Below, in pieces: positions 31,086 through 42,443 of a stretch of 64,000 nucleotides of DNA. Numbering within the stretch: the first letter of the stretch is position 1; each line of letters begins with the position of its first letter. The position numbers and the translations under genes are program-made. Location: the NCBI RefSeq assembly GCF_009617875.1, contig NZ_BLAV01000001.1, positions 3,472,001 through 3,536,000 on the forward strand, written 5' to 3'. The notes under the pieces are model-generated. The model was not told where the DNA came from and searched no databases. It worked only from the letters and a program-made list of their open reading frames with translations. This DNA is from Prolixibacter sp. NT017. GTDB taxonomy: Bacteria > Bacteroidota > Bacteroidia > Bacteroidales > Prolixibacteraceae.

Positions 31086-31442
31086 TTAGAATTTAAGACC
31101 TCCTTCGCGAGCAGCTTCTGCAACTGCTTTTACACGTCCGTGATACAAATATCCCCCTCTATCGAATTTAACGGTACTGATACCTGCAGCTACTGCTTTC
31201 TCAGCAGCCAGTTTCCCAACTTTTGCTGCAATCTCGATTTTCGTACCCTTTTCAGAGGCGATTTCTTTATTCAGTGAAGATACGGCAACCAAGGTATTAC
31301 CCGCTACATCATCGATCAGCTGCACGTAAATCTGCTTATTGCTGCGATATATATTCATGCGAGGAGCCTCGGCAGAACCAGAAATTTTAGTCCTGATTCT
31401 TTTACGAATTCTATCTCTTCTTTCTTGCTTTGTAAGAGCCAT
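31086..31442 (-). CDS. rplR: 50S ribosomal protein uL18
   Basis: The 118-residue 5S rRNA-binding protein starts [20 protein letters not shown] and ends [20 protein letters not shown] plus a short tail, typical of the family. Confidence 0.97.
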   Translation of the reverse strand: MALTKQERRDRIRKRIRTKISGSAEAPRMNIYRSNKQIYVQLIDDVAGNTLVAVSSLNKEIASEKGTKIEIAAKVGKLAAEKAVAAGISTVKFDRGGYLYHGRVKAVAEAAREGGLKF

Positions 31443-31457
31443 AACTCAAAAGTCAAA

Positions 31458-32015
31458 TTATTTAACATTGGCCGATTTACCAGCTTTACGACGCAGCTGC
31501 TCTCCAACAAACTTGATACCTTTTCCTTTGTAAGGTTCAGGCATACGGAAGGAACGAATTTTAGCAGCAACCTGGCCGATGAGCTGTTTGTCAGCACTCT
31601 TAAGTGTTACGATTGGATTGCTTCGCTTGTCGGTCACGGCTTCTACCTTCACTTCGTTAGGAAGCTGAATGTAGGTATGGTGAGAATATCCCAGAACCAG
31701 ATCAAGAATCTGTCCTTTGTTCTCGGCACGATAACCAACACCAACCAATTCCAATTTAATTTCATAACCCTTTGAAACGCCTTCAACCATGTTGTTAATC
31801 AACGAACGGTACAGACCGTGCATCGCTTTATGACGCTTCTGCTCAGTAGGACGCTTCACCTCAATGGTGTTTCCTTCTACAGAAACCTCCATTTCGGGAT
31901 CGACCTTTTGGGAGAGTTCTCCCTGGGGACCTTTTACGGTAACGATATTTTCGTCGCTTACGTTTACGGTCACTCCGGCAGGGACTTCAATGGGCAGTTT
32001 TCCTATCCTTGACAT
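31458..32015 (-). CDS. rplF: 50S ribosomal protein uL6
   Basis: The 185-residue protein has two uL6 domains and ends in EPYKGKGIKFVGEQLRRKAG. The start MSRIGKLPIEVPAGV at 32015 is chosen over an upstream in-frame start because it matches the family and is preceded by a clear Shine-Dalgarno sequence. Confidence 0.97.
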   Translation of the reverse strand: MSRIGKLPIEVPAGVTVNVSDENIVTVKGPQGELSQKVDPEMEVSVEGNTIEVKRPTEQKRHKAMHGLYRSLINNMVEGVSKGYEIKLELVGVGYRAENKGQILDLVLGYSHHTYIQLPNEVKVEAVTDKRSNPIVTLKSADKQLIGQVAAKIRSFRMPEPYKGKGIKFVGEQLRRKAGKSANVK

Positions 32016-32022
32016 TGTAATT

Positions 32023-32027
32023 CCTCC
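32023..32027 (-). promoter_or_regulatory. Canonical Shine-Dalgarno site before rplF
   Basis: GGAGG on the minus strand, 7 bases before the ATG at 32015. Strong Shine-Dalgarno sites are scarce among the other genes I inspected, as expected in Bacteroidota, so this one decides the rplF start. Confidence 0.75.
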
Positions 32028-32031
32028 TTTA

Positions 32032-32430
32032 TTAATAAACGTAGCACAAAATCTCTCCACCTACTTTCAGGTCCGTTGCTTCTTTATCGGTGATAACCCC
32101 TTTCGATGTGGAAAGAATGGCTACACCCAGACCGTTCAGTACACGCGGAATTGAATCGGTGTTACAGTAACGGCGAAGTCCGGGTTTGGAGATACGTTTC
32201 AGCGTTTTGATCGCTGGTGTACCGTCTACCGGATGGTACTTGAGAGCGATTTTAATGCTTCCCTGGTAGTTTTTCTCTTCATCAATTTTGTAATTCAAAA
32301 TGTAACCTTTCTCCTTCAGGATTTTGGTCATTTCGATTTTCAGGTTTGATGCAGGAATCTCTACTACTTTATGTTTTGCCTTAAGGGCATTTCTCAGTCG
32401 AGTCAGATAATCTGCAATCGGATCAGTCAT
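32032..32430 (-). CDS. rpsH: 30S ribosomal protein uS8
   Basis: The 132-residue protein starts [20 protein letters not shown] and ends with [12 protein letters not shown] and GGEILCYVY, the conserved uS8 core that binds helix 21 of 16S rRNA. Confidence 0.98.
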   Translation of the reverse strand: MTDPIADYLTRLRNALKAKHKVVEIPASNLKIEMTKILKEKGYILNYKIDEEKNYQGSIKIALKYHPVDGTPAIKTLKRISKPGLRRYCNTDSIPRVLNGLGVAILSTSKGVITDKEATDLKVGGEILCYVY

Positions 32431-32450
32431 CTTTGCAATAATTTAAATGA

Positions 32451-32720
32451 TTACCAACTTGCTTTTTTTACTCCGGGAATCAGGCCGGCCGAAGCCATTT
32501 CACGGAACTGAATCCTGGAGATGCCGAACTGACGCATGTACCCTTTCGGACGACCAGTGAGTTTGCAACGGTTGTGCATACGTACGCGTGATGAGTTACG
32601 CGGCAGTTTGCTCAGTGCAATATAATCACCTTCTTCTTTCAGGCGTGCCCTTTTTTCGGCATATCTTTCAACGAGTTTCGCACGTTTTACTTCGCGTGCT
32701 TTCATTGATTCCTTAGCCAT
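32451..32720 (-). CDS. rpsN: 30S ribosomal protein uS14, zinc-free form
   Basis: The 89-residue protein has [20 protein letters not shown] (about 50-69) and ends GVKKASW. It is the longer form that lacks the two CxxC zinc motifs of the short uS14 type. Confidence 0.97.
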   Translation of the reverse strand: MAKESMKAREVKRAKLVERYAEKRARLKEEGDYIALSKLPRNSSRVRMHNRCKLTGRPKGYMRQFGISRIQFREMASAGLIPGVKKASW

Positions 32721-32725
32721 ATCCT

Positions 32726-33283
32726 TTAATTCTTTTTAGCGTTTTTAAACGGAATACCAAATGCGCGAAGCAGTGCATATCCCTCTTCATCGGTGTCAGC
32801 CGAGGTTACGAACGTAATATTATACCCATTAATTTTCGTCACTTTATCGAGAACGATTTCGGGGAAAATAATCTGTTCGGTAACACCCAGTGTATAGTTT
32901 CCACGTCCGTCGAATTTGTCGTTTACTCCTTTGAAGTCGCGAATACGCGGCAGAGCAACACTAATCAAACGATCGAGAAATTCGTACATTCTTTCACGAC
33001 GAAGTGTTACGCGAACTCCAATCGGCATTTTTTTACGCAATTTGAAGTTCGAGATATCTTTCCGTGAATTGGTGGTTACAGCTTTCTGACCTGTAATTGC
33101 AGTCAATTCTTCAACTGCAATCTCGATAAGCTTCTTATCGGCGATAGCGGCACCAACTCCCTGGTTGATAATGATTTTCTCGAGTTTCGGAACCTGCATA
33201 ACTGAGCTATAACTGAACTCTTTCTGCAAAGCAGGAACGATTTCTTCTCGGTACTTGTTCTTTAGTGTAGGTACGTAATCCAT
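32726..33283 (-). CDS. rplE: 50S ribosomal protein uL5
   Basis: The 185-residue 5S rRNA-binding protein has [14 protein letters not shown] (about 34-47), [20 protein letters not shown], and the carboxyl [13 protein letters not shown]. Its start codon overlaps the rplX stop by one base (TAATG). Confidence 0.98.
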   Translation of the reverse strand: MDYVPTLKNKYREEIVPALQKEFSYSSVMQVPKLEKIIINQGVGAAIADKKLIEIAVEELTAITGQKAVTTNSRKDISNFKLRKKMPIGVRVTLRRERMYEFLDRLISVALPRIRDFKGVNDKFDGRGNYTLGVTEQIIFPEIVLDKVTKINGYNITFVTSADTDEEGYALLRAFGIPFKNAKKN

Positions 33284-33606
33284 TACTTAATCTCCTCTCC
33301 TGATTTTTTCGAATAACGTACTAATTTTCCTTTGTCGTTCAGGCGACGGCCAATGCGAGTCCGCTTACCGCTTGCAGGATCAACCAACATTAAGTTGGAA
33401 ATGTGCACCGGAGCTTCTTGTTTCAAGATGCCTCCCTGTGGATTTTCTGCATTGGGTTTGGTGTGCTTTGACACCAGATTGACTCCCTCGACGATGGCGC
33501 GGTCTTTCTCCCGGATTACCTCGAGCACTTTTCCTTGCTGCCCTTTTGAGTTGCCGGATATAACCACTACGCTATCCCCTTTTTTGATATGTAACTTTTT
33601 CTGCAT
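33283..33606 (-). CDS. rplX: 50S ribosomal protein uL24
   Basis: The 107-residue assembly-initiator protein has the KOW motif [20 protein letters not shown] (about 8-27). Its stop is shared with the rplE start (TAATG), pointing to coupled translation. Confidence 0.98.
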   Translation of the reverse strand: MQKKLHIKKGDSVVVISGNSKGQQGKVLEVIREKDRAIVEGVNLVSKHTKPNAENPQGGILKQEAPVHISNLMLVDPASGKRTRIGRRLNDKGKLVRYSKKSGEEIK

Positions 33607-33620
33607 TGTTCTGAATCTTT

Positions 33621-33986
33621 TTAAAGTACTTCAGGTGCCAAAGAGACAATTTTCATATGGCTGTCACGCAGTTCACGGGCGACGGGACCGAAAATACGGG
33701 TTCCGCGCATTTCGCCGGTTGCACTGAGCAACACAACTGCATTGTCGTCGAAGCGAATGTATGAACCATCCTGACGGCGCACTTCTTTCCGCGTACGAAC
33801 AACAACAGCCTTCGAAACAGTCCCTTTTTTCAAGTCGCTGCCAGGAAGAGCGTTCTTAACCGTTACCACCACTTTGTCACCCAAAGAGGCATAACGCTTG
33901 CGGGTACCGCCTAAAACGCGAATGACCAAAGCTTCCTTTGCTCCGCTGTTATCGGCAACTGTACAACGTGTTTCTTGCTGTATCAT
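33621..33986 (-). CDS. rplN: 50S ribosomal protein uL14
   Basis: The 121-residue protein starts [20 protein letters not shown] and ends IVSLAPEVL, standard for uL14, which lies at the subunit interface. It is 2 bases after rpsQ. Confidence 0.98.
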   Translation of the reverse strand: MIQQETRCTVADNSGAKEALVIRVLGGTRKRYASLGDKVVVTVKNALPGSDLKKGTVSKAVVVRTRKEVRRQDGSYIRFDDNAVVLLSATGEMRGTRIFGPVARELRDSHMKIVSLAPEVL

Positions 33987-33988
33987 GG

Positions 33989-34246
33989 TTACTTAGCTCT
34001 TTCTAAAATTTCAACTAGTCTCCATCCCTTGTTTTTCGACAGAGGACGGGTTTCCATAATTTTTACGGTATCGCCAATGTTGCAGGTATTAGCTTCGTCG
34101 TGTGCATAAAATTTGCTGGTTTTATTCACAAACTTCCCGTACATAGGATGTTTAACCTTACGCTTTTCTGCAACGACAATGGTTTTATCCATCTTATTGC
34201 TAACGACAACGCCGATACGCTCTTTCCGAAGATTTCTTGTTTCCAT
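33989..34246 (-). CDS. rpsQ: 30S ribosomal protein uS17
   Basis: The 85-residue OB-fold protein has [19 protein letters not shown] (about 7-25) and [16 protein letters not shown], family hallmarks. Confidence 0.98.
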   Translation of the reverse strand: METRNLRKERIGVVVSNKMDKTIVVAEKRKVKHPMYGKFVNKTSKFYAHDEANTCNIGDTVKIMETRPLSKNKGWRLVEILERAK

Positions 34247-34254
34247 TGTCTTAA

Positions 34255-34452
34255 TTATTTTTCTTCAAGTTGACGTTTCCGCAGTTCCGTTTGCAAACGA
34301 GCAATATCTCTGCGGGTATGGCGAATTCTCAACGGATTATCAAGCGGGCTCACGGCATGATTCATTTTCATCCGAACCAGCTCTTCATTCGCGTTATCGA
34401 TCTTCTCAACGATTTCCGCTGTGGTTAACTCTCTGATTTCAGAAGTTTTCAT
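34255..34452 (-). CDS. rpmC: 50S ribosomal protein uL29
   Basis: The 65-residue helical protein near the exit tunnel starts [20 protein letters not shown] and ends with [19 protein letters not shown]. Its start overlaps the rplP stop by one base (TAATG). Confidence 0.97.
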   Translation of the reverse strand: MKTSEIRELTTAEIVEKIDNANEELVRMKMNHAVSPLDNPLRIRHTRRDIARLQTELRKRQLEEK

Positions 34453-34886
34453 TACTCATTAATTGAAGATTCTACAAAATCGCGTCGAACAACAAATTTG
34501 GTTGTTACGGGCAACTTCTGCGCTGCCAAACGTAATGCCTCCTTCGCCAGTTCGAACGGAACGCCGTCAACTTCAATCAGGATTCTTCCTGGAGTAACGG
34601 GTGCGACAAATGCTTCAGGAGCTCCTTTACCTTTACCCATACGTACCTCTGCAGGCTTCTTGGTAATCGGTTTATCTGGAAATATTCGGATCCAAATCTG
34701 TCCCTGACGTTGCATGTGGCGGGTTACCGCTACCCTGGCTGCCTCAATCTGGCGGCCGGTAATCCATGTTGTTTCCAGGGATTTAATACCAAAGGTTCCG
34801 AATGCCAGTTGATTGCCCCGTTGGGCATTCCCCTTCATCCGTCCCTTTTGTACTCTTCTGAACTTTACTTTTTTTGGCTGTAACAT
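34452..34886 (-). CDS. rplP: 50S ribosomal protein uL16
   Basis: The 144-residue protein near the A-site tRNA starts [19 protein letters not shown] and contains [20 protein letters not shown] (about 82-101). Coupled with rpmC by a one-base overlap. Confidence 0.98.
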   Translation of the reverse strand: MLQPKKVKFRRVQKGRMKGNAQRGNQLAFGTFGIKSLETTWITGRQIEAARVAVTRHMQRQGQIWIRIFPDKPITKKPAEVRMGKGKGAPEAFVAPVTPGRILIEVDGVPFELAKEALRLAAQKLPVTTKFVVRRDFVESSINE

Positions 34887-34920
34887 CTTTTCTAACTTTC
34901 TCGATGGTTAACAGACTAAA

Positions 34921-35634
34921 TTATTTCCTACGCTTCTTGGCACCGCCACCTTGTTTGCCTCCACGTCCAGGTCCTTTTTGTGTTCCTACGTTTGGTGACA
35001 GGTCGCGTTTACCATAGATTTCTCCTTTGCAGATCCAGACCTTTACACCGATTAAACCGGTTTTGGTCAGGGCCTCTCCAAGGGCGTAGTCAATGTCGGC
35101 ACGAAGGGTGTGCAACGGAGTACGGCCATCTTTATACATTTCTGAACGAGCCATTTCAGCTCCGTTCAAACGACCGGAAACCTGTACTTTAATACCCTCT
35201 GCTCCCATTCGCATAGCGGAAGCAATGGCCATTTTAACGGCGCGGCGGTAGGCAATCTTGCCTTCTACCTGGCGTGCGATATTATTAGCGACGATGCGAG
35301 CGTCGAGTTCAGGACGTTTAATCTCGAAGATGTTGATCTGAACTTCTTTCTTGGTGATCTTCTTCAACTCCTCTTTCAACTTGTCAACTTCCTGACCACC
35401 TTTACCAATAATAATACCGGGCCTTGAGGTATGGATGGTGATAGTGATAAGCTTCAGCGTACGCTCGATGATGATCTTCGAGATGCTTGCTTTAGCCAAA
35501 CGTGCAGAAAGATATTCCCGCAGCTTGTGGTCTTCGACCAGTTTATCACCATAATTGTCACCTCCGAACCAGTTGGAATCCCATCCTTTGATGATTCCAA
35601 GCCTATTAGATATCGGATTTACTTTTTGTCCCAT
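34921..35634 (-). CDS. rpsC: 30S ribosomal protein uS3
   Basis: The 237-residue protein has the type II KH domain with [17 protein letters not shown] (about 68-84) and the carboxyl uS3 domain ([20 protein letters not shown]). The tail is Gly/Lys-rich. It lines the mRNA entry channel. Confidence 0.98.
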   Translation of the reverse strand: MGQKVNPISNRLGIIKGWDSNWFGGDNYGDKLVEDHKLREYLSARLAKASISKIIIERTLKLITITIHTSRPGIIIGKGGQEVDKLKEELKKITKKEVQINIFEIKRPELDARIVANNIARQVEGKIAYRRAVKMAIASAMRMGAEGIKVQVSGRLNGAEMARSEMYKDGRTPLHTLRADIDYALGEALTKTGLIGVKVWICKGEIYGKRDLSPNVGTQKGPGRGGKQGGGAKKRRK

Positions 35635-35640
35635 GTATTA

Positions 35641-36057
35641 TTATTTAGAAATTTCTTCAACAACATTCTTACTGTCCAGACGGATAGTTACATGGTTCGA
35701 ACGTTTCCGAATACGGTGCGCACGACCCTGGGGTGCCGGGCGCAGACGCTTCAGAATACGTGCCGAATCAACGAACACCTCTGACACGTAAAGATTACTT
35801 TCCTCAATCCTTACGCCTTCGTTTTTAGATTGCCAGTTCGCAATAGCTGAAAGCAAAAGCTTTTCAACTGCGCGAGAGGCTTCCTTTGACGAGAACTTCA
35901 GGACGTCCAGAGCTTGATTCACCTCCATGCCGCGGATCATATCAGCGACAAGACGCATTTTACGCGGCGAAGTGGGACAATTGCGCAGAACGGCCTGATA
36001 TTGTTGTTTTTTTGCTTCTTTGAGCAATTCAGCGCTCTTTCTTTTTCTTGAACCCAT
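35641..36057 (-). CDS. rplV: 50S ribosomal protein uL22
   Basis: The 138-residue protein has the core [18 protein letters not shown] (about 26-43) and the tunnel-lining hairpin [15 protein letters not shown] (about 111-125). About 20 extra basic residues precede the core. Confidence 0.98.
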   Translation of the reverse strand: MGSRKRKSAELLKEAKKQQYQAVLRNCPTSPRKMRLVADMIRGMEVNQALDVLKFSSKEASRAVEKLLLSAIANWQSKNEGVRIEESNLYVSEVFVDSARILKRLRPAPQGRAHRIRKRSNHVTIRLDSKNVVEEISK

Positions 36058-36101
36058 CGTTAGTACTTTTTACTACTTTTTAACATTACCGTGGGTATGG
36101 C

Positions 36102-36371
36102 TTATTTCTTTTTGTTTCCACCATGACCCCGGAAGGTACGTGTAGGTGCAAATTCTCCCAATTTGTGACCAACCATGTTCTCAGTTACATAAACAGGGAT
36201 AAACTTGTTTCCGTTGTGAACAGCGATGGTATGGCCTACAAAATCAGGTGAAATCATGGAATGTCTGGCCCACGTTTTGATTACCGACTTCTTCCCACCT
36301 TCATTCATGGTGAGAACCTTTTTTTCCAATTTAAAGTCGATAAAAGGGCCTTTTTTAAGCGAACGGCTCAT
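36102..36371 (-). CDS. rpsS: 30S ribosomal protein uS19
   Basis: The 89-residue head protein starts [20 protein letters not shown] and has [19 protein letters not shown] (about 57-75), both conserved. Confidence 0.98.
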   Translation of the reverse strand: MSRSLKKGPFIDFKLEKKVLTMNEGGKKSVIKTWARHSMISPDFVGHTIAVHNGNKFIPVYVTENMVGHKLGEFAPTRTFRGHGGNKKK

Positions 36372-36380
36372 AATCGATGA

Positions 36381-37205
36381 TTACTTTTTCCTACGTTCAA
36401 CAATGTACTTATTCGAAGCCTTCTTCTTAGCGCGGGTTTTATAACCCTTAGCCAGAACGCCTTTACGCGATCTTGGGTGTCCACCCGAAGAGCGTCCTTC
36501 TCCACCACCCATTGGGTGATCGACTGGGTTCATAGCTACTCCGCGAACTCGCGGACGACGACCAAGCCAGCGGCTTCGACCGGCTTTACCTGATCTTTCA
36601 AGCGCATGATCGGTGTTTCCAACTGTACCTACCGTTGCACGGCAAGCAGTAAGAACCATACGGGATTCGCCTGAAGGTAATTTGACAATCACGTACCTTC
36701 CTTCACGAGAAGTAAGCTGCGCATACGAACCAGCCGAACGAGCCATGACGCCGCCTTGTCCGGGATGCAACTCAATGTTGTGAACGATGGTACCCAAAGG
36801 TATATTGGCTAACGGAAGGGAGTTTCCAACTTCCGGAGCAACGCTTTCTCCCGAAATAACGGTTTGGCCTTCACGAAGACCGTTCGGGGCGAGGATGTAA
36901 CGTTTTTCTCCATCAGCGTAAACTAAAAGAGCAATACGTGCGGTACGATTCGGATCGTACTGTACAGAATGCACTTTAGCGGGAATACCATCCTTATCGC
37001 GCTTAAAGTCGATAACACGGTACTTCCGCTTATGCCCGCCACCTATATACCTCATTGTCATCTTACCGGTGTTATTACGCCCACCGGTTTTTTTAATGGG
37101 CTTTAACAATGATTTCTCAGGTGTGTCTGTCGTAACGGTATCAAAGGCACCAATGATTTTGTGCCTTTGACCCGGTGTTACAGGTTTTAATTTTCTAACT
37201 GCCAT
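36381..37205 (-). CDS. rplB: 50S ribosomal protein uL2
   Basis: The 274-residue protein is needed for subunit joining and peptidyl transfer. It has the SH3/OB RNA-binding domains and the carboxyl segment [17 protein letters not shown] (about 226-242) with the His conserved near the active site. Confidence 0.98.
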   Translation of the reverse strand: MAVRKLKPVTPGQRHKIIGAFDTVTTDTPEKSLLKPIKKTGGRNNTGKMTMRYIGGGHKRKYRVIDFKRDKDGIPAKVHSVQYDPNRTARIALLVYADGEKRYILAPNGLREGQTVISGESVAPEVGNSLPLANIPLGTIVHNIELHPGQGGVMARSAGSYAQLTSREGRYVIVKLPSGESRMVLTACRATVGTVGNTDHALERSGKAGRSRWLGRRPRVRGVAMNPVDHPMGGGEGRSSGGHPRSRKGVLAKGYKTRAKKKASNKYIVERRKK

Positions 37206-37213
37206 CTCTTAAT

Positions 37214-37510
37214 TTAGATATTGCTGTAAAAATCAATAGTGTCACCTTCTACCAAAGTAACGACTGCCTTTTTATACGAGTTGGTCTTACCAGTCAGAAC
37301 ACCGCTTTTTGTATAGCGTGATTTGGTTTTGCCCGGATAGACCATGGTATTTACGGAGGCAACCTTAACGCCATAGAGATCTTCTACAGCCTTTTTAATC
37401 TGCTGTTTATTTGCCCTGCGATCAACAACAAAACCGAAGCGGTTAAACGTTTCCGCCTGGTCAGTCATTTTTTCGGTTACAATGGGGCGAATCAGAATAT
37501 CAACCATCAT
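37214..37510 (-). CDS. rplW: 50S ribosomal protein uL23
   Basis: The 98-residue protein at the tunnel exit, where SRP and trigger factor dock, has RPIVTEKMTDQAE (about 8-20) and FVVDRRANKQQIKKAVEDLY (about 27-46). Confidence 0.97.
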   Translation of the reverse strand: MMVDILIRPIVTEKMTDQAETFNRFGFVVDRRANKQQIKKAVEDLYGVKVASVNTMVYPGKTKSRYTKSGVLTGKTNSYKKAVVTLVEGDTIDFYSNI

Positions 37511-37518
37511 TTTTAGCG

Positions 37519-38148
37519 TTAAATCTTAAACATTTCCTCCATTGCCTTCACAGAACTCTCCACTAAAACCACTTTTTTAGCATGCATAATTTTATATGTG
37601 CTTAATTCAGAAGCAGTTACAACTTCGGCGTTCTGTAAATTTCTGGATGACAAATATATGTTTTTATTTGCTTCAGATAAAACAATCAGCGACTTTTTAT
37701 CAGCCACCGCCAGATTGTTCTGAATAGCAACAAACTCCTTGGTTTTTGGCGCTTCGAAATTGAAGTCTTCCATTACCACGATATCGTTGCTTTTTGCTTT
37801 ATAGGTCAGAGCCGATTTACGGGCCAATGCTTTCAGCTTTTTGTTCAGCTTGAAACCATAGTTGCGCGGCTGTGGTCCAAATGCACGACCTCCGCCACGG
37901 AAAATAGGCGACTTGATACTACCCGCACGGGCTGTACCTGTACCTTTCTGACGCTTTAGCTTACGGGTCGAACCGGTAATCTCACCACGTTCCTTCGACT
38001 TGTGGGTACCCTGACGCTGATTGGCCAGGTACTGTTTTACATCAAGGTAAATGGCGTGATCGCTAGGTTCAACAGCATAGATAGAATCAACCAACTCTAT
38101 GCTTCTTCCGGTTTCTTTTCCTGCTGTATTTAAGATTGCAATTTCCAT
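37519..38148 (-). CDS. rplD: 50S ribosomal protein uL4
   Basis: The 209-residue protein has the long loop with [20 protein letters not shown] (about 69-88) that reaches the exit tunnel. Its start overlaps the rplC stop by one base (TAATG). In E. coli L4 also represses the S10 operon; no such leader was identified here. Confidence 0.98.
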   Translation of the reverse strand: MEIAILNTAGKETGRSIELVDSIYAVEPSDHAIYLDVKQYLANQRQGTHKSKERGEITGSTRKLKRQKGTGTARAGSIKSPIFRGGGRAFGPQPRNYGFKLNKKLKALARKSALTYKAKSNDIVVMEDFNFEAPKTKEFVAIQNNLAVADKKSLIVLSEANKNIYLSSRNLQNAEVVTASELSTYKIMHAKKVVLVESSVKAMEEMFKI

Positions 38149-38765
38149 TACTGTGCAATGATTAAGTATGAACCTTTGGCTCCGGGTACGGAACCTTTAA
38201 CAATCAAGAGATTTTTCTCTGGGATAACCTTCAGCACTTTCAGGTTCTCTACTGTTACTGTCTTACCTCCATCGCGTCCGGCCATACGCAGACCTTTAAA
38301 TACACGAGCAGGATAAGAAGCAGCTCCGATAGAACCCGGTGCACGCAGACGGTTATGCTGACCATGTGTGGATTGTCCAACACCGCCAAAACCATGACGC
38401 TTAACTACCCCTTGAAAACCTTTACCTTTTGAGATACCCTGAATATCGACCCAGCTTTCTTCCTGGATAATGTCAACAGTTACGGTATCGCCAAGCTTGA
38501 GCTCTTCATCGAATCCATTGAATTCGACTACTTTGCGTTTAGGACTGGTACCGGCCTTTTTATAATGGCCAAGTTCAGCTTTTGTGCTGTGCTTTTCCTT
38601 TTTGTCCTGAAAACCCAGCTGAATTGCTTCGTAACCATCAGTATCGATGGTTTTAACCTGGGTAACAACACAGGGACCAGCCTCAATCACAGTGCATGGG
38701 ATGTTTTTCCCCTCAACACTGAATACGGAAGTCATTCCGATTTTCTTTCCAATTAATCCTGGCAT
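38148..38765 (-). CDS. rplC: 50S ribosomal protein uL3
   Basis: The 205-residue protein starts [16 protein letters not shown] and has the extension [20 protein letters not shown] (about 124-143) that reaches the peptidyl transferase centre, including the Gln that is methylated in other bacteria. Confidence 0.98.
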   Translation of the reverse strand: MPGLIGKKIGMTSVFSVEGKNIPCTVIEAGPCVVTQVKTIDTDGYEAIQLGFQDKKEKHSTKAELGHYKKAGTSPKRKVVEFNGFDEELKLGDTVTVDIIQEESWVDIQGISKGKGFQGVVKRHGFGGVGQSTHGQHNRLRAPGSIGAASYPARVFKGLRMAGRDGGKTVTVENLKVLKVIPEKNLLIVKGSVPGAKGSYLIIAQ

Positions 38766-38788
38766 TTCTACTTACTTTAAGCAGTTTA

Positions 38789-39094
38789 TCAAACTTTAAT
38801 TTCAACCTCAACACCGCTGGGAAGCTCGAGCTTCATCAGGGCATCGATTGTTTTCGCAGTTGAACTGTAAATGTCGATCAATCGCTTGTACGACGACAAT
38901 TCAAACTGCTCCCTCGATTTTTTATTTACGAAGGTTGACCGCAATACAGTAAAAACGCGACGATGAGTAGGAAGCGGTATAGGACCGCTCACTACTGCAC
39001 CGGTAGTCTTCACTGTTTTTACGATCTTTTCTGCTGATTTGTCGACCAAGTTATGATCGTAAGATTTCAGCTTTATCCGAATTTTTTGACTCAT
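38789..39094 (-). CDS. rpsJ: 30S ribosomal protein uS10
   Basis: The 101-residue protein has [20 protein letters not shown] (about 4-23) and [17 protein letters not shown]. It follows fusA by 26 bases, with no tuf gene between them. Confidence 0.98.
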   Translation of the reverse strand: MSQKIRIKLKSYDHNLVDKSAEKIVKTVKTTGAVVSGPIPLPTHRRVFTVLRSTFVNKKSREQFELSSYKRLIDIYSSTAKTIDALMKLELPSGVEVEIKV

Positions 39095-39120
39095 GATAAG
39101 AACGTATTACAGCAATTATA

Positions 39121-41226
39121 TTATAACAGATCAGTTCTTCCTTTAACATTTTCCAGAACCTCAAGTGCGATGTTCTTCGGAACCTCAGCGTAATGCGAGA
39201 ATTCCATCGAAGAAGTTGCGCGACCAGAAGACAAAGTACGGAGTACAGTAACGTATCCGAATTGTTCTGAAAGCGGAACAGATGCTTTCACCACGCGGGC
39301 ACCCAGTTTAGAGTCCATGCTCTCAACTTGACCACGACGACGGTTCATATCGGAAACAATGTCACCCATATATTCGTCCGGTGTAACAACCTCTACCTTC
39401 ATAATCGGCTCAAGCAATACTGGTTTCGCTTTCGAAGCAGCATTTTTGAATGCCTGGCGACCGGCAACCTCAAACGACAACTGGTCGGAGTCAACCGGGT
39501 GGAACGAACCGTCGAGCAAGGTAACTTTCAAATTCTCTACCGGGAAACCAGCCAACGGACCGTTCACCATAGCATCTTTGAAACCCTTCTCAACAGACGG
39601 GATAAATTCCTTCGGAATGTTTCCACCTTTTACTGCGTTCTCGAACTGCAGACCTGAGTGACCTTCATCAACCGGGCCAACTTTAACAATAACGTCCGCA
39701 AATTTACCACGACCACCAGTCTGCTTCTTGTAGGTCTCACGCAACTCAACAGTTTCGGTAATCGCTTCCTTGTAGGCAACCTGAGGTGCTCCCTGGTTAC
39801 ACTCAACCTTGAATTCGCGTTTCAGACGATCGACGATAATTTCCAGGTGAAGCTCACCCATACCACGAATAACTGTCTGTCCGCTGTCTTCGTCAGTTTG
39901 TACAACGAAAGTCGGGTCTTCTTCAGCCAGCTTAGCCAAACCGTTAGACAGTTTGTCCAAGTCCTTCTGAGTCTTCGGCTCAACAGCCACACCAATAACC
40001 GGTTCCGGGAAGGTGATAGACTCAAGCTGAATAGGTTTATCAACAGCACACAGGGTATCTCCGGTGCGGATGTCTTTGAAACCAACGGCTGCACAAATAT
40101 CTCCGGCCTCAACAGCGTCACGCGGTTGCTGCTTGTTGGAGTGCATCTGGTACAGACGAGAAATACGCTCTTTTTTACCGGTACGGGTGTTCATTACATA
40201 CGAACCGGCATCCAGCGTTCCTGAATATACACGGATAAAGCAAAGACGACCTACGTACGGGTCGGTAGCGATTTTAAATGCAAGTGCGGTCAGCGGCTCA
40301 TCAGCTTTCGGCTCACGCATAATCACTTCTTCAGTACCCGGCTTGTAACCTTTTACTGCACCAACATCGATTGGACTGGGCAGGTAAGCACAAACAGCGT
40401 TCAGTAGTGTCTGAATACCTTTATTTTTGAAAGCTGAACCGCAAAGCATCGGAACGATATCGCCAGCAATAGTCGCTTTACGGATAACCCCCTTCATCTC
40501 CTCAACAGAAATACTGTCCGGATCTTCGAAGAATTTCTCCATCAGCTCCTCGTCCTGTTCGGCGACTGCTTCAACCAGCTTCTCACGATATTCGTTTGCC
40601 TGGTCAACCAGGTCAGCCGGAATTTCTTCAATATCGTATGCCGCGCCCATGGTTTCGTCATGCCATACAATGGCTTTCATCGAAATCAGGTCAACAACAC
40701 CTTTGAATGTTTCTTCGGAACCAATCGGAATCTGAAGCGGAACCGGATTTGCACCCAGTTTTTCTTTCACCTCACCAACAACCTTGAAGAAGTCGGCTCC
40801 CGAACGGTCCATCTTGTTAACAAATCCCATACGCGGAACACCATATTTTACAGCCTGACGCCATACAGTTTCCGACTGGGCTTCTACACCGCCAACGGCG
40901 CAGAAAGTTGCAATAGCACCATCGAGTACACGCAGCGAACGCTCAACCTCTACAGTGAAGTCAACGTGTCCGGGAGTATCGATAATGTTAATCTGATGAA
41001 CAATATCGTTATACTTCCACTCGGTAAATGTTGCAGCCGAAGTAATGGTAATACCACGCTCCTGTTCCTGCTCCATCCAGTCCATTGTAGCTGCACCGTC
41101 GTGAACCTCACCAATTCGGTGGGTACGACCGGTATAGAACAAAATCCTTTCGGTGGCAGTGGTTTTGCCGGCATCAATGTGGGCCATGATGCCTATATTT
41201 CTTGTATTTTTTAAATCCCTTGCCAT
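39121..41226 (-). CDS. fusA: Elongation factor G (canonical)
   Basis: EF-G is the GTPase that drives ribosomal translocation. The 701-residue protein has an intact G domain: P-loop AHIDAGKTT (about 16-24), switch [20 protein letters not shown] with the catalytic His, and NKMDRSGAD. Domains II-V follow. It is part of the str portion of the super-operon. A second, degenerate EF-G paralogue is encoded at 46437-48593, and comparison shows which motifs that copy has lost. Confidence 0.98.
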   Translation of the reverse strand: MARDLKNTRNIGIMAHIDAGKTTATERILFYTGRTHRIGEVHDGAATMDWMEQEQERGITITSAATFTEWKYNDIVHQINIIDTPGHVDFTVEVERSLRVLDGAIATFCAVGGVEAQSETVWRQAVKYGVPRMGFVNKMDRSGADFFKVVGEVKEKLGANPVPLQIPIGSEETFKGVVDLISMKAIVWHDETMGAAYDIEEIPADLVDQANEYREKLVEAVAEQDEELMEKFFEDPDSISVEEMKGVIRKATIAGDIVPMLCGSAFKNKGIQTLLNAVCAYLPSPIDVGAVKGYKPGTEEVIMREPKADEPLTALAFKIATDPYVGRLCFIRVYSGTLDAGSYVMNTRTGKKERISRLYQMHSNKQQPRDAVEAGDICAAVGFKDIRTGDTLCAVDKPIQLESITFPEPVIGVAVEPKTQKDLDKLSNGLAKLAEEDPTFVVQTDEDSGQTVIRGMGELHLEIIVDRLKREFKVECNQGAPQVAYKEAITETVELRETYKKQTGGRGKFADVIVKVGPVDEGHSGLQFENAVKGGNIPKEFIPSVEKGFKDAMVNGPLAGFPVENLKVTLLDGSFHPVDSDQLSFEVAGRQAFKNAASKAKPVLLEPIMKVEVVTPDEYMGDIVSDMNRRRGQVESMDSKLGARVVKASVPLSEQFGYVTVLRTLSSGRATSSMEFSHYAEVPKNIALEVLENVKGRTDLL

Positions 41227-41285
41227 GTGAATAATTATACTCTATTCGTGAATCCTTTTACTAATAACCTAACAACACGATACGA

Positions 41286-41762
41286 TTAGAAACGGAAGTG
41301 TGCAAATGCACGGTTCGCTTCTGCCATACGGTGGGTATCTTCTTTCCTTTTGAAAGCTCCACCTTCTTCGTTAAATGCTGCCATGATTTCAGCAGATAAT
41401 TTCTCTGCCATCGATTTACCTGAGCGTTTGCGTGCGAAAAGAATCAGGTTACGGATTGAAATCGCGGTCTTACGTTCGCCACGGATTTCCATCGGCACCT
41501 GGAAGGTTGCCCCTCCTACTCGCCTACTTTTTACCTCTACCTGAGGTGTAATGTTCTGAAGGGCTTTTTTGAAAATATCGAGAGACGAAAGTTCGTTGTC
41601 TTTCATCCGCTCATCTACTATCGCCAGGGCATCGTAGAAAATTTTGAATGCAGTGGTTTTCTTACCATCACGCATCAAGTCATTTACAAACCGGGTTACC
41701 AGTGTGTCATTGAATTTCGGATCTGGCAACAGAATCCTCTTCTTTGGTTTTGACTTCCTCAT
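41286..41762 (-). CDS. rpsG: 30S ribosomal protein uS7
   Basis: The 158-residue protein nucleates assembly of the 30S head. It has [20 protein letters not shown] (about 79-98) and ends [15 protein letters not shown]. Confidence 0.98.
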   Translation of the reverse strand: MRKSKPKKRILLPDPKFNDTLVTRFVNDLMRDGKKTTAFKIFYDALAIVDERMKDNELSSLDIFKKALQNITPQVEVKSRRVGGATFQVPMEIRGERKTAISIRNLILFARKRSGKSMAEKLSAEIMAAFNEEGGAFKRKEDTHRMAEANRAFAHFRF

Positions 41763-41904
41763 TTTAGTTACTCTTGTTAAGTGTTATTCGAATCAGCTGT
41801 TGTTCAGTCTTCAGTTTGATAGCCTGCATGCACAGACCCTTACTCAACTAAACCACTACACAAATAACTAAATTGTACTAATTTCATTAACTGCAATAAA
41901 TCGC

Positions 41905-42279
41905 TTATTTCTTCGGACGTTTAGCACCGTATTTCGAACGACGCTGCGTACGACCTTCTACTCCGGCTGTATCGAGCGCACCACGAATCAAGTGGTAACG
42001 TACACCAGGAAGGTCTTTTACACGACCACCACGCACCAGCACGATAGAGTGCTCCTGCAGGTTGTGTCCTTCACCCGGAATGTAAGCGTTTACTTCTTTA
42101 CCATTGGTTAACCTTACCCTGGCAACTTTACGCATTGCTGAGTTCGGCTTCTTCGGCGTAGTCGTGTACACACGCACACAAACGCCACGACGTTGCGGAC
42201 AAGCGTCCAGCGCGGGAGACTTACTCTTCTCGTTAATCTGCTTTCTCCCTTTACGTACTAACTGTTGAATAGTAGGCAT
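41905..42279 (-). CDS. rpsL: 30S ribosomal protein uS12
   Basis: The 124-residue decoding-centre protein is the first gene of the super-operon. [13 protein letters not shown] and [13 protein letters not shown] keep the two lysines whose change gives streptomycin resistance, so the sequence looks streptomycin-sensitive at this locus. A 142-base gap separates it from rpsG. Confidence 0.98.
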   Translation of the reverse strand: MPTIQQLVRKGRKQINEKSKSPALDACPQRRGVCVRVYTTTPKKPNSAMRKVARVRLTNGKEVNAYIPGEGHNLQEHSIVLVRGGRVKDLPGVRYHLIRGALDTAGVEGRTQRRSKYGAKRPKK

Positions 42280-42329
42280 AAAAGTTTAAAATTTGAACAT
42301 TAATATATTTACGCACACAAAATGGTTCG

Positions 42330-42337
42330 CAAAGGTA
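42330..42337 (-). promoter_or_regulatory. -7 box of the ribosomal super-operon promoter
   Basis: On the minus strand TACCTTTG occupies 42337-42330, 50 bases before the rpsL ATG. No perfect TTG stands at the usual upstream distance. It is the only good box in the gap before rpsL, so it probably drives the whole 18-kb operon. Confidence 0.6.
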
Positions 42338-42443
42338 CATTATTTTTCGGAGAATCAGCACTGTTTATTACTCAACAGCGGCAGATCCTGCCTAAAATCG
42401 GTTTGCAAAATTACACATTTTCAAGACAAAACCTCATTATCAA

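Noticed and set aside
30556..31096. Plus-strand frames opposite rpsE and its neighbours
   Set aside because: They are antisense shadows of highly conserved ribosomal genes and show no protein family features. The same applies to the many frames opposite the other genes.
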